From Clostridia bacterium (GTDB lineage: Bacteria; Bacillota; Clostridia; TANB77; CAG-508), in NCBI GenBank assembly GCA_017429505.1, contig JAFROW010000009.1, forward strand, positions 229,337 to 293,336: DNA of 64,000 nt, given 5' to 3'. Of the stretch, positions 17,353 through 24,333 are shown in pieces. Position 1 is the stretch's first letter, and each line of letters opens with the position of its first letter. Made by a program: the position numbers and the translations under genes. A model generated the notes under the pieces. The model worked only from the letters and a program-made list of their open reading frames with translations. It was not told where the DNA came from and did no database searches.

Positions 17353-17393
17353 AAAGAGAGGTATTTAGTACTGCAGTACCATAACCTCTCTTT
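17353..17393. terminator. Bidirectional hairpin between the Sel1 gene and the YgjV-like gene
   Basis: AAAGAGAGGT and ACCTCTCTTT form the stem, enclosing the palindrome GTACTGCAGTAC. It is strikingly similar to the hairpin at 18772-18816 that precedes the same operon, so matching hairpins bracket it. Confidence 0.75.
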
Positions 17394-17411
17394 AAAGTGT
17401 AATTCAAATCT

Positions 17412-17990
17412 TTATACTTCCACCTTTTTTTCTTTCATATTTTCTATATTTTTATTTTCACTTTTTATATGTAAGACCAAACCGCATACAGCAACAACAA
17501 CTAAAATAATTTCTGTAATAATTCCAGATATAGAATTTGCATAAATATTAAATCCTAACCAAAACAATGCAGTTGGAATCGAAATTATTTTATATATTTT
17601 TACATCTTTTACCCACACAGAAAATAGCCATGCAATTGTACCTAATACAGATAAAAGGCTTAATAAATTAGTATATGTAACATATGTTAAAATTGCTGTG
17701 TATGCTAAAATTATTGTAAGCATAATAACATCTTTTTTCTCAATTTTATTTGATTTTCCATTTTTTTGTTCATCTACAAAAAACATTATATTAGTAAGTA
17801 TACCTACTGTAACCATTACCATTCCTTGATATTGCCCTAAAAACCAATATCCAATTATTAATAAAATAGACTGAAAAAAGCTAACTGCTAATATAGTTTT
17901 TCTGTTTTTAAGAAAATATGTACTTCCTAATAAAATATATGCTATTGTTGAAAATATTTGTGATAATATATATGATGTTGTAAATTCCAT
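17412..17990 (-). CDS. YgjV family inner membrane protein
   Basis: A 192-residue protein with six or so membrane helices. The segments SQIFSTIAYILLGSTYFLKN, FFQSILLIIGYWFLGQYQG and LSVLGTIAWLFSVWVKDVKIYKI match the YgjV (Imp-YgjV) family of inner membrane proteins, whose function is unknown. The tail is Lys/Glu rich and cytoplasmic. ATG at 17990 is chosen because GGGGG precedes it; upstream in-frame codons lack a ribosome binding site. It is 64 bases downstream of the PBECR4-like gene and ends at a bidirectional terminator, so the two form an operon. Confidence 0.78.
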   Translation of the reverse strand: MEFTTSYILSQIFSTIAYILLGSTYFLKNRKTILAVSFFQSILLIIGYWFLGQYQGMVMVTVGILTNIMFFVDEQKNGKSNKIEKKDVIMLTIILAYTAILTYVTYTNLLSLLSVLGTIAWLFSVWVKDVKIYKIISIPTALFWLGFNIYANSISGIITEIILVVVAVCGLVLHIKSENKNIENMKEKKVEV

Positions 17991-18054
17991 TTTTAATCCC
18001 CCTATCTTGTCTATTATACACTTTATAATATATTTTGTCAAATCCACAATTCTT

Positions 18055-18750
18055 CTATTTTTGCAAAAAAACTTCTATTCTTTTTTGTATGCTTCCATTT
18101 CCAGAATTTAATTCTTTTAAATCGATACAATTAGCAATTTCATTATTTTTTATTATATCTGCAATTCCATAATTTTGTTTTAAATATGTAATATTATCAT
18201 ATAATAAATTATTTTTATCCTTTTTTAGTATAGCAATTATTTTATTTCTATTATTCGTAATATTTCTAATATCTTCTTTTAATGTAGTATTTGGTATATA
18301 TAAATTTGATTTTAAGTCTTTAACAAACCCCATACATGCATTCACATTTCCTATAATTTTTTTAGTTTGTAGATATAAATTACTATTATTAAAATCTCCT
18401 ATCATAGTAGCCATTTTATCAAGCTTCATAAGTTGTGGCAACACTTGTAATTTTAAATCCATAGTGTCATTTCTACTCTTCAATTTATACTTATTAATTG
18501 TAATTGATCCTTTTTTTAATAAATCATAAAACTCATAACTATTTAATACTTTACTATTTTCATTTATAATCGTAACACCTGTTAAATGGCAATAACTTGA
18601 TTTAGGAAAATACACTTCCTCTTTCATTAACTCTTTTTCTTTGTTTTCTATTATAAACATTATTTTTTTGTTTTTTAAATTTTGATCATAATCTTTCAAA
18701 CACGTATATATTATTTTTAATATTTCTTTTTGTCTTATTTCTTGTTTCAT
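18055..18750 (-). CDS. PBECR4-like nuclease-domain protein, possible RNA-regulated toxin
   Basis: A 231-residue soluble protein. The SYCHLTGV segment (about 52-59) followed by NSYEFYDLLKKGSITI, then LPQLMKLDKMATMIGDFN, KIIGNVNACMGFV and YIPNTTLKEDIRNI resemble the PBECR4 family (barnase/EndoU/colicin/RelE-like nucleases) as I remember it. The conserved His in HLTG would be a catalytic candidate. AGGAGG precedes the ATG. The gene is preceded by a 234-base transcribed leader with tandem RNA repeats and a terminator, the layout of type III toxin-antitoxin loci. The nuclease assignment is from pattern memory and should be checked with a profile search; toxicity is inference. Confidence 0.55.
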   Translation of the reverse strand: MKQEIRQKEILKIIYTCLKDYDQNLKNKKIMFIIENKEKELMKEEVYFPKSSYCHLTGVTIINENSKVLNSYEFYDLLKKGSITINKYKLKSRNDTMDLKLQVLPQLMKLDKMATMIGDFNNSNLYLQTKKIIGNVNACMGFVKDLKSNLYIPNTTLKEDIRNITNNRNKIIAILKKDKNNLLYDNITYLKQNYGIADIIKNNEIANCIDLKELNSGNGSIQKRIEVFLQK

Positions 18751-18771
18751 TTAACCTCCTCTAAAAATTAA

Positions 18772-18816
18772 AAAGAGAGGTATTTTCGTACCGCAGTACC
18801 ATAATCCCCTCTCTTT
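18772..18816 (-). terminator. Terminator/attenuator in the leader of the PBECR4-like gene
   Basis: On the minus strand AAAGAGAGG pairs with CCTCTCTTT, with the inner arms GTACTGCGGTAC and a following T run. It ends 22 bases before the start codon, so readthrough would be needed for the gene. Confidence 0.75.
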
Positions 18817-18819
18817 TAC

Positions 18820-18984
18820 GTGCGATTTTTATGTTGCCTAACCAACCTGAAAGACTAAATCTTTCCTCGAAATTTAGGTTTTTTATGTTGCCTAACCAAC
18901 CTGAAAAGCTTTACTTTCCCTCGACTTTTAGGTTATTGTGGCAGTCGCACCTGCTGTGCAAAATAACTTGCACCTATTTCTACT
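18820..18984 (-). ncRNA. Structured leader RNA with two tandem hairpin units
   Basis: On the minus strand a consensus promoter is followed by a GTGCAA/TTGCAC hairpin (18956-18973), then GTGCGA (18945-18950), two tandem units (18891-18932 and 18837-18878, 54-base period) and TCGCAC (18820-18825), which can pair with GTGCGA to enclose both units. Each unit has CCTAA/TTAGG outer arms, a GAAAG/CTTTC inner stem whose loop varies, and constant internal-loop strands TCGAGG and AGGTTGG. A 26-base stretch is identical in both. The terminator and the PBECR4-like gene follow. It could be an RNA antitoxin of type III architecture or a tandem riboswitch; I do not recognise a known aptamer. Confidence 0.65.
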
Positions 18985-18990
18985 ATATTC

Positions 18991-19019
18991 ATTTTACAGC
19001 AAATTTATACAAAAGTCAA
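18991..19019 (-). promoter_or_regulatory. Promoter of the structured leader and PBECR4-YgjV operon
   Basis: TTGACT (19014-19019) and TAAAAT (18991-18996) with a 17-base spacer. The upstream sequence resembles that of the promoter at 40090-40118. Confidence 0.7.
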
Positions 19020-19133
19020 GAAAAACTTTTTGACAAAATACGTCAGATTCAGACATTTCAATATTTAAAGGCTTTAGTTTTTTATAAGTTATTTAACTTT
19101 CAAAATAGTTAATAATATCTTTATTATTAAATA

Positions 19134-19175
19134 AAGAAGATAAAATCTTGCTTAAAGCAAAACTTTATCTTCTTT
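19134..19175 (-). terminator. Terminator after the sspF-like gene
   Basis: AAAGAAGATAAA (19134-19145) and TTTATCTTCTTT (19164-19175) form a perfect 12-bp stem. It is followed by T-rich DNA on the minus strand. Confidence 0.75.
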
Positions 19176-19179
19176 AAAA

Positions 19180-19350
19180 CTATTCTACAGCACGATTGGC
19201 TATTTCAATTGCCTTAGAAACTATATTACCACATGTTTTTGATGATACATTTTCCCATCCACCATCTTTTTTAACTTGATCATATACTCCTAATTCTTTT
19301 GCAATTTCCATTTTTAGATTTTCAGACATCTTTTTGCTATTTCTAGACAT
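19180..19350 (-). CDS. sspF: Small acid-soluble spore protein, alpha/beta type (SspF-like)
   Basis: A 56-residue protein beginning MSRNSKKMSENLKMEIAKEL and continuing GVYDQVKKDGGWENVSS, then GNIVSKAIEIANR. It lines up along its whole length with Bacillus SspF ([24 protein letters not shown]...GNMVKRAIEIA). Alpha/beta SASPs coat spore DNA and protect it from UV and chemicals; they are made in the forespore under sigma-G. The GPR cleavage region is the LKMEIAKELG segment. The start has a good AGGAGG and the gene ends at a strong terminator. It is monocistronic, short enough to be missed by length cut-offs, and good evidence that the organism forms spores. Confidence 0.9.
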   Translation of the reverse strand: MSRNSKKMSENLKMEIAKELGVYDQVKKDGGWENVSSKTCGNIVSKAIEIANRAVE

Positions 19351-19384
19351 AATCAATATCCTCCTTCTATAATAAATTGGAATA

Positions 19385-19673
19385 AATAGGAAATTAGTCT
19401 TTTTACTCTTAGTAAAACAACTCGTAAAGCCTAAACCTTTGAATGTTTAAATCATCATTACTTAAAGTAATAAAAAACTTTCCTATTAGAAAACATTTAA
19501 TTATTGTTATGTTTGGGCTTTATTTATGCGACTTAGGCTTTTAACTTTAATTTTTATGTTTTCTTAAATCTTATTATTTGTAAATTAAAAATTTTTATTT
19601 CAACAATTTATTCAAAATTTGTGATATTCTACTAAAATATATCATAATTTAAACTGGCATTTACAATTATGAA
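19385..19673. other. AT-rich intergenic region between ypeB and sspF-like genes
   Basis: The 356 bases between the two minus-strand genes contain no convincing ORF. An inverted pair AATAGGAAA (19385-19393) and TTTCCTATT (19479-19487) brackets about 85 bases, and AGCCTAA and TTAGGCT occur near 19429 and 19525. Some of this may be the sspF promoter and leader region. Nothing else was recognised apart from the hairpin at its right end. Confidence 0.4.
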
Positions 19674-19704
19674 GTACCTTTTTTCCTCCGTCCCAAAAAG
19701 GAAC
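19674..19704. repeat. Dispersed hairpin with CCTCCGTCCC loop, copy 2
   Basis: GTACCTTTTTT, CCTCCGTCCC and AAAAAGGAAC form the same structure as at 3347-3379, directly beyond the ypeB stop codon. About 20 bases of the core are identical between the two copies. Confidence 0.65.
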
Positions 19705-19705
19705 C

Positions 19706-21058
19706 TTACATTGTCAACACTCCATTTGGTGTATTTGTAATAATTAAAATCTGTTCTTCTTCTCCATTTTCTGCATTTATATAAACCAAATATTCAGTAT
19801 CTTCAACTTTTCCTTTAAATTCATAACACAAGATTTCTGTTTTCCATTCTGTTGGAATTACTGCTAAAATCTCACTTTGAATATTTAATTTTTTGTTTAA
19901 TTTTTCTCTTGCTTGTTCTTTAGTAATTTTTACTTTTGAAATATCCCTCTCTGTGTGATTATTTAAATAGCCTGTTGTTTCTATTCCTAAAATCTGTCCG
20001 TCATCTAAAGAAACTTTTACCTTGATTAAATCTGGATACATTATTACTCCATCTTGTGAATATGCATAATTTATTGTCATTACTCCATCATTTTTCAAGT
20101 AATATGTCTGTTTCATATTTTTAAAACCTTTTTGTTCTAAAAATTCTTTTGCCTTTTTATTTGCTTCTTCATAACCTATATTTTCTTGTTCAACTTTTTT
20201 ATCTGAATTCATAAAAACAATGTCTCCACCTTTTTCTGAAATGGAAATTGTAATGTTCTCATCATTTTTATTTTTTATATTAAATGTAAAAGATGGAACA
20301 GGTGCATTTTTAGAAAAACCATAGCTTGAAATTTCTTGTATATTGTCATTTCCAATAAACTCTTTTGCTTTATTTTTTGCATCTTCTTCTGATATTTTTT
20401 CTCCTTTTAAACCTTTTTTCTCTTCTGAAACAATGTGTTCCGAATATGCTCCATCATAAATAAGTCCACTATATTGATGTAAATTTTCTTCTAAAGAACT
20501 TGCCAAACTAAAATCAGAACTTACTTGTTGTGCAAAATCAACATCTCTATTTCCTGTTAAATCCTTCCATTTTAAATTTCCGGCATTTAAATCAAAAGAA
20601 ATTTGATTTACTACATTATTTATTTCAATACTATATTTATGAAGCTCTTGAAGATTTTCTAAATCTTCATCACTTAATTTTTCACCCTCAAAATTCTTTC
20701 TAGATAAGCTATAACTATAATCACTTACTTGATTCAAAAATTTTTCTGTATTTTCCAATTCATGTGCTTGTATTGGAAGCATAGATAAATATGTCTGTGC
20801 TAAATTTGCTTCCCTCCAAACATTTGTAAGTGTTTCCGCACCACTTACAGGACTTGTAGAAATTGTAGCTTTTGCCAAATAATTTTTTACATTATCCATA
20901 TAATACACAAGTTCATATAAAGATTGATTATATAAATTCTCATTCGCTAAAGTGCTTTCTCTATTTTTCTTGTATAAACTATATCCAAGCCATATTATTG
21001 CACCAATTAAAATTAAAACAAAAACCCAAACTAATCTTTTTAAATTTTTCTTTTTCAT
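19706..21058 (-). CDS. ypeB: Germination protein YpeB
   Basis: A 450-residue protein with an N-terminal membrane helix (about 10-27) and the hallmark YpeB segment ANENLYNQSLYELVYYMDN, then LAKATISTSPVSGAETLT and NVWREANLAQTYLSMLPIQ. The C-terminal part (about 230-440) contains tandem PepSY-like domains (KISEEDAKNKAKEFIG, IGYEEANKKAKEFLEQKGF, ITKEQAREKLNKKL). In Bacillus YpeB is needed to place the cortex-lytic enzyme SleB in the spore; sleB is usually adjacent but no sleB gene is visible here. ATG at 21058 is chosen for its GTGGAGG. Confidence 0.94.
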   Translation of the reverse strand: MKKKNLKRLVWVFVLILIGAIIWLGYSLYKKNRESTLANENLYNQSLYELVYYMDNVKNYLAKATISTSPVSGAETLTNVWREANLAQTYLSMLPIQAHELENTEKFLNQVSDYSYSLSRKNFEGEKLSDEDLENLQELHKYSIEINNVVNQISFDLNAGNLKWKDLTGNRDVDFAQQVSSDFSLASSLEENLHQYSGLIYDGAYSEHIVSEEKKGLKGEKISEEDAKNKAKEFIGNDNIQEISSYGFSKNAPVPSFTFNIKNKNDENITISISEKGGDIVFMNSDKKVEQENIGYEEANKKAKEFLEQKGFKNMKQTYYLKNDGVMTINYAYSQDGVIMYPDLIKVKVSLDDGQILGIETTGYLNNHTERDISKVKITKEQAREKLNKKLNIQSEILAVIPTEWKTEILCYEFKGKVEDTEYLVYINAENGEEEQILIITNTPNGVLTM

Positions 21059-21231
21059 TTTTTCCTCCACTTTTTGTTTTATTGTGCACAAAAATTTATA
21101 AAAATATTCCAATTTTACAAAAAATATGATATACTAAAAAAAGTAAATTTTTTTATGAACTGCTTTTAAATTAATTATTTTATAAACTACGTAAACCTTT
21201 ATTAAGACAAAAGAAAGGACTGATTTCGCAT

Positions 21232-22356
21232 ATGAAAAAAATATTAATTTTTTATGCATCATTTGGAGGAGGCCACTTATCTGCCGCAAAATCAATAGAG
21301 AACTATTTATTAAAAAATTATAAAGAAATTGATGTAGAATTAATAGATTGTATGAAATATGTAAATAAAGCATTTGAAAAAATTTCAACTACGGCATACA
21401 AGGAAATGGCAAAAAAAATGCCTTGGGCTTGGGGCAAAATATATGATAGTTCTCAAAAAGGCCCTCTTGCACATATTTCTTCAAAAGCAAATTCATTTAT
21501 GGCAATAAAACTTTTAAAATTATTAAGAGAAAAACAGCCAGATATAGTAATCTCTACACACCCATTTGGAAGTCAAATGTGTAGTTACTTAAAGCGCAAG
21601 AAAAAAGTAGATTTTAAAATTGCAACAATTATGACAGATTTTAAATCACACGACCAATGGCTAGTTGGAGCTGATTATACAGACTTTTTCTTTGTTTCAA
21701 ATACAGATATGCAAAAACAATTGATTGAAAAAAATATAGACGAAAATAAAGTTATAGTTACTGGAATTCCTGTAAGAGAAGAATTTTTAATAAATCACAA
21801 TAAAGATCAAATACTAAAAGACCTTGATTTTTCTAAAGATAAAAAAACAATTTTATTTTTTGGTGGTGGAGAATTTGGACTTGGAAAAGAAATGACTTTA
21901 AAAGTTCTTGAATGCTTATTAAACAAATGTACAAATGTGCAAATAATTGCAATTTCCGGAAAAAATGAAGCCATGAATAAAAAGTTCAAAAGCCTTGCTA
22001 TACAATATAACCGCACTCAAGATGTTCGTATTTTTGAATTTACAGACCAAGTTGCAGAATACATGAGTATATCAAGCTTAGTTATTACAAAACCTGGTGG
22101 ACTTACAAGTTCTGAATCTTTAGTTTCACATCTTCCAATGGTTATTATTAATCCTATTCCTGGGCAAGAAGAAGAAAATGCAGAATTTTTAGAAAACAAA
22201 AAAGTTGCCAAATGGATAAAAAAAGATGATGATATTAATTTTATTTTAAATATTTTGGTTAATGACGATAATATCTTAAATAACATGAAAGAAAACACTT
22301 ATTTAATTGCAAAGCCAAATGCTACAGAAAATATTTGTAAAATTATTATGAATTAA
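21232..22356 (+). CDS. Processive diacylglycerol glycosyltransferase, MGDG synthase/UgtP-like
   Basis: A 374-residue GT28-family enzyme. The N-terminal MGDG-synthase domain has ILIFYASFGGGHLSAAKSIE, YKEMAKKMPWAWGKIYDSS and DIVISTHPFGSQM; the C-terminal GT28 domain has ILFFGGGEFGLGKEMT, DQVAEYMSISSLVITKPGGLT, SSESL and INPIPGQEEENAEFL. These transfer a sugar from a UDP donor to diacylglycerol, building membrane glycolipids and the lipoteichoic acid anchor. No membrane helix; a peripheral membrane enzyme. It is monocistronic, divergent from ypeB, and ends at a terminator shared with a convergent gene. The sugar donor cannot be told from sequence alone. Confidence 0.9.
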   Translation: MKKILIFYASFGGGHLSAAKSIENYLLKNYKEIDVELIDCMKYVNKAFEKISTTAYKEMAKKMPWAWGKIYDSSQKGPLAHISSKANSFMAIKLLKLLREKQPDIVISTHPFGSQMCSYLKRKKKVDFKIATIMTDFKSHDQWLVGADYTDFFFVSNTDMQKQLIEKNIDENKVIVTGIPVREEFLINHNKDQILKDLDFSKDKKTILFFGGGEFGLGKEMTLKVLECLLNKCTNVQIIAISGKNEAMNKKFKSLAIQYNRTQDVRIFEFTDQVAEYMSISSLVITKPGGLTSSESLVSHLPMVIINPIPGQEEENAEFLENKKVAKWIKKDDDINFILNILVNDDNILNNMKENTYLIAKPNATENICKIIMN

Positions 22357-22429
22357 CATATCAGCTAAATCATAACAAATTAAACTTAATTTAAAATTTT
22401 TTATAAAATTTACTAAATCAATTTTAACA

Positions 22430-22457
22430 GGAGTATTCAGAAAAATCCGAATACTCC
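22430..22457. terminator. Bidirectional terminator
   Basis: GGAGTATTC and GAATACTCC form a perfect 9-bp stem between convergent genes. Confidence 0.75.
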
Positions 22458-22472
22458 CTTATGTTATATTAT

Positions 22473-23117
22473 TTATCTTTCTTTATTTATAGAATCCTGT
22501 TGACTTGCACCTAATCCTCTACTTTGAATAATTTTTTTCTCGTTTGCCCACTCTAAAATCTCTTGACCTATAGATTTTTTTATTGTATCATGTAATTCTA
22601 TTTTTAGAAGTCTTTTCATTTTTTCAATATCTTTTATAGGTTGATTTTCAAAATATTCTTCAAACATTGATTTTTTCCATTCTTTGCACACTTGCTTATA
22701 TGTATCCTTAAATTGTTTTGGAATTGTTATAGTATCAAAACTATGTATTACACTATCTAAAATTGCCTCAAAATATTTTTTTCTTGCAGAAATTACTTTC
22801 TCATTTTTTGAAAACCTCATAGAATTATAGCAATCTTTTACTGCAGTATTAGTCCCTATTTGCATGTGGCATTTTGGTATATCTTTTTTATAGCTTTCTA
22901 TATTAGCAAAATACTTTAAAATACATATTTTTATTTTATCCCCATAATCTTTTGGAAAATCAGGTCTTTCACATATTCTTAGAAGTTCTGAAACTGATAA
23001 TACCCAATCATTATCGGAGTAACTATCTTTTAGTACTTTTTTATAAATTTGTTTTGCTCTCATATAATGTGTATTTCCATCTAACCCATTTATTTTATAT
23101 AAACCTAAAAAAACCAT
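22473..23117 (-). CDS. Hypothetical protein translationally coupled to recR
   Basis: A 214-residue protein, predicted soluble and largely helical (HYMRAKQIYKKVLKDSY, MKRLLKIELHDTIKKSIGQ). I see no known motif. Its ATG overlaps the recR stop codon as TAATG, so it is translated from the recR transcript. That suggests a link to recombination or simply to the ffs-dnaX-ybaB-recR transcription unit. The C-terminus is Ser/Gln rich. No function is assigned. Confidence 0.65.
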   Translation of the reverse strand: MVFLGLYKINGLDGNTHYMRAKQIYKKVLKDSYSDNDWVLSVSELLRICERPDFPKDYGDKIKICILKYFANIESYKKDIPKCHMQIGTNTAVKDCYNSMRFSKNEKVISARKKYFEAILDSVIHSFDTITIPKQFKDTYKQVCKEWKKSMFEEYFENQPIKDIEKMKRLLKIELHDTIKKSIGQEILEWANEKKIIQSRGLGASQQDSINKER

Positions 23118-23716
23118 TATATTTCTCTTCTTCCTTCCAAAGCCTTTGTCAAGGTAATTTCATCTGTATATTCTAAGTCGCCTCCAACAGGAATTCCATG
23201 TGCAATACGTGTTGCATTTATTCCCATAGGTTTTATTAATTTTGAAATATACATAGCTGTTGCTTCCCCTTCTACTCTAGGGTTAGTAGCTAATATAACT
23301 TCTTTAACATTTCCTTCCATAAGTCTTGAAAGCAATTCTTTTATTTTAATATCATCAGGTCCAACTCCATTCATTGGAGAAATAGATCCATGTAAAACGT
23401 GATAAACTCCTTTGTATTCATGAGTTCTTTCCATTGCAGCAACATCTCTTACATCCTCTACAACACAAATCACGCTTTGGTCTCTTCTAGGATTAGAGCA
23501 TATTGGGCAAGGGTCATTATCTGTAATATTAAAACACTTACTACAATATTTTAAGTTCTTTTTGGCTGTAACTATTGAAGATATAAAAGCATTTGTTTCT
23601 TCCTCATTCCAATCCAAAACATGAAATGCAAGTCTTGCTGCAGTTTTGTGTCCAATACTTGGAAGCCTTTCAAAACTTTCTATTAATTTTTCTATTGATG
23701 GTGCGTATTCTGACAT
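23117..23716 (-). CDS. recR: Recombination mediator protein RecR
   Basis: A 199-residue protein, full length. The N-terminal helix-hairpin-helix ([18 protein letters not shown]), the C4 zinc finger ([16 protein letters not shown]) and the TOPRIM domain ([58 protein letters not shown]) are all intact, with the Walker-B-like C-terminal [20 protein letters not shown]. RecR works with RecO and RecF to load RecA at gaps. It follows ybaB by 25 bases, in the conserved dnaX-ybaB-recR order. Confidence 0.98.
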   Translation of the reverse strand: MSEYAPSIEKLIESFERLPSIGHKTAARLAFHVLDWNEEETNAFISSIVTAKKNLKYCSKCFNITDNDPCPICSNPRRDQSVICVVEDVRDVAAMERTHEYKGVYHVLHGSISPMNGVGPDDIKIKELLSRLMEGNVKEVILATNPRVEGEATAMYISKLIKPMGINATRIAHGIPVGGDLEYTDEITLTKALEGRREI

Positions 23717-23741
23717 TTTTGTTTCCTCTCTTTAATCGCTC

Positions 23742-24086
23742 CTACATTAATCCCGGTATATTAAATTTACCCATTTGAGCAGCTTGTTCATCATCAACTT
23801 TTCTTAAAGCTTCATTAACACATGTAATAATTAAATCTTGAAGCATTTCAACATCATCAGGGTCAACTACATCTTTATTAATTATTAATTCTTTTAAAAA
23901 TTTAGCACCTGAAACAACTGCTTTTACTGCTCCTCCACCTGCAGTAGCTTCAAAATCCTTTGCAGTAATTTCTGCTTGAGATTTTTCTAAATCTGCTTGC
24001 ATTTTTTTAGCCTCTTTCATTAAATTATTAATATTCATTCCTCCGAATCCTCCCATACCTCCTGGAAATCCACCTCTTTTACCCAT
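23742..24086 (-). CDS. ybaB: YbaB/EbfC family nucleoid-associated protein
   Basis: A 114-residue protein: a glycine-rich start (MGKRGGFPGGMGGFGGMNIN), a first helix NLMKEAKKMQADLEK, then the beta strands EATAGGGAVKAVVSGAKFL and a helix DVEMLQDLIITCVNEALRKV. This is the tweezer-shaped dimer fold of YbaB/EbfC, which binds DNA non-specifically. It lies between dnaX and recR. A 184-base inverted repeat separates it from dnaX. Confidence 0.96.
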   Translation of the reverse strand: MGKRGGFPGGMGGFGGMNINNLMKEAKKMQADLEKSQAEITAKDFEATAGGGAVKAVVSGAKFLKELIINKDVVDPDDVEMLQDLIITCVNEALRKVDDEQAAQMGKFNIPGLM

Positions 24087-24124
24087 TTTAAATCCTTCCT
24101 TTCTTAGATTTTTATCTTTTAATT

Positions 24125-24308
24125 AATTGAATATATAAATATTTTGAATAATAATTTTATTTAACTAAATAGATTAGAAATTTTTATTAATTTTTCAAGG
24201 GAATCTAAAAGCAAAATTTTTTTAGGGCGCTTGAAAAATTAATTAGAATTTCTTATCGTTAAATATAAGTTAGCTAAAATTATTTGAAAAATATTTATAT
24301 ATTCAATT
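24125..24308. repeat. 184-base long inverted repeat between dnaX and ybaB
   Basis: The outer arms AATTGAATATATAAATATTT (24125-24144) and their inverse (24289-24308) match perfectly over 20 bases, and further inner arms continue (TTTTTATTAATTTTTCAAG with CTTGAAAAATTAATTAG) up to a central AGCAAAATTTTTTTAGGG loop. It could be a miniature mobile element or a stable RNA hairpin inside the operon. Confidence 0.8.
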
Positions 24309-24333
24309 ACTTTACTATAATAAATATCTGCAT

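Noticed and set aside
18772..18984. T-box riboswitch, because TGGTACTGCGGTAC resembles the T-box sequence TGGTACCGCG
   Set aside because: No Stem I with a specifier loop, no AGTA/GAA motifs, and the downstream genes are not tRNA-charging or amino acid genes. The resemblance is within a simple terminator stem.
19020..19056. Spo0A boxes upstream of the structured leader promoter
   Set aside because: TTTGTCAAAAAG resembles a 0A box but lacks the central G; not counted, although the region resembles the 40118-40144 promoter.
18831..19112. 93-codon plus-strand ORF with an internal MLPNQPE repeat
   Set aside because: The repeat is the tandem RNA unit read as protein. No ribosome binding site, and the minus-strand promoter and terminator explain the region better.
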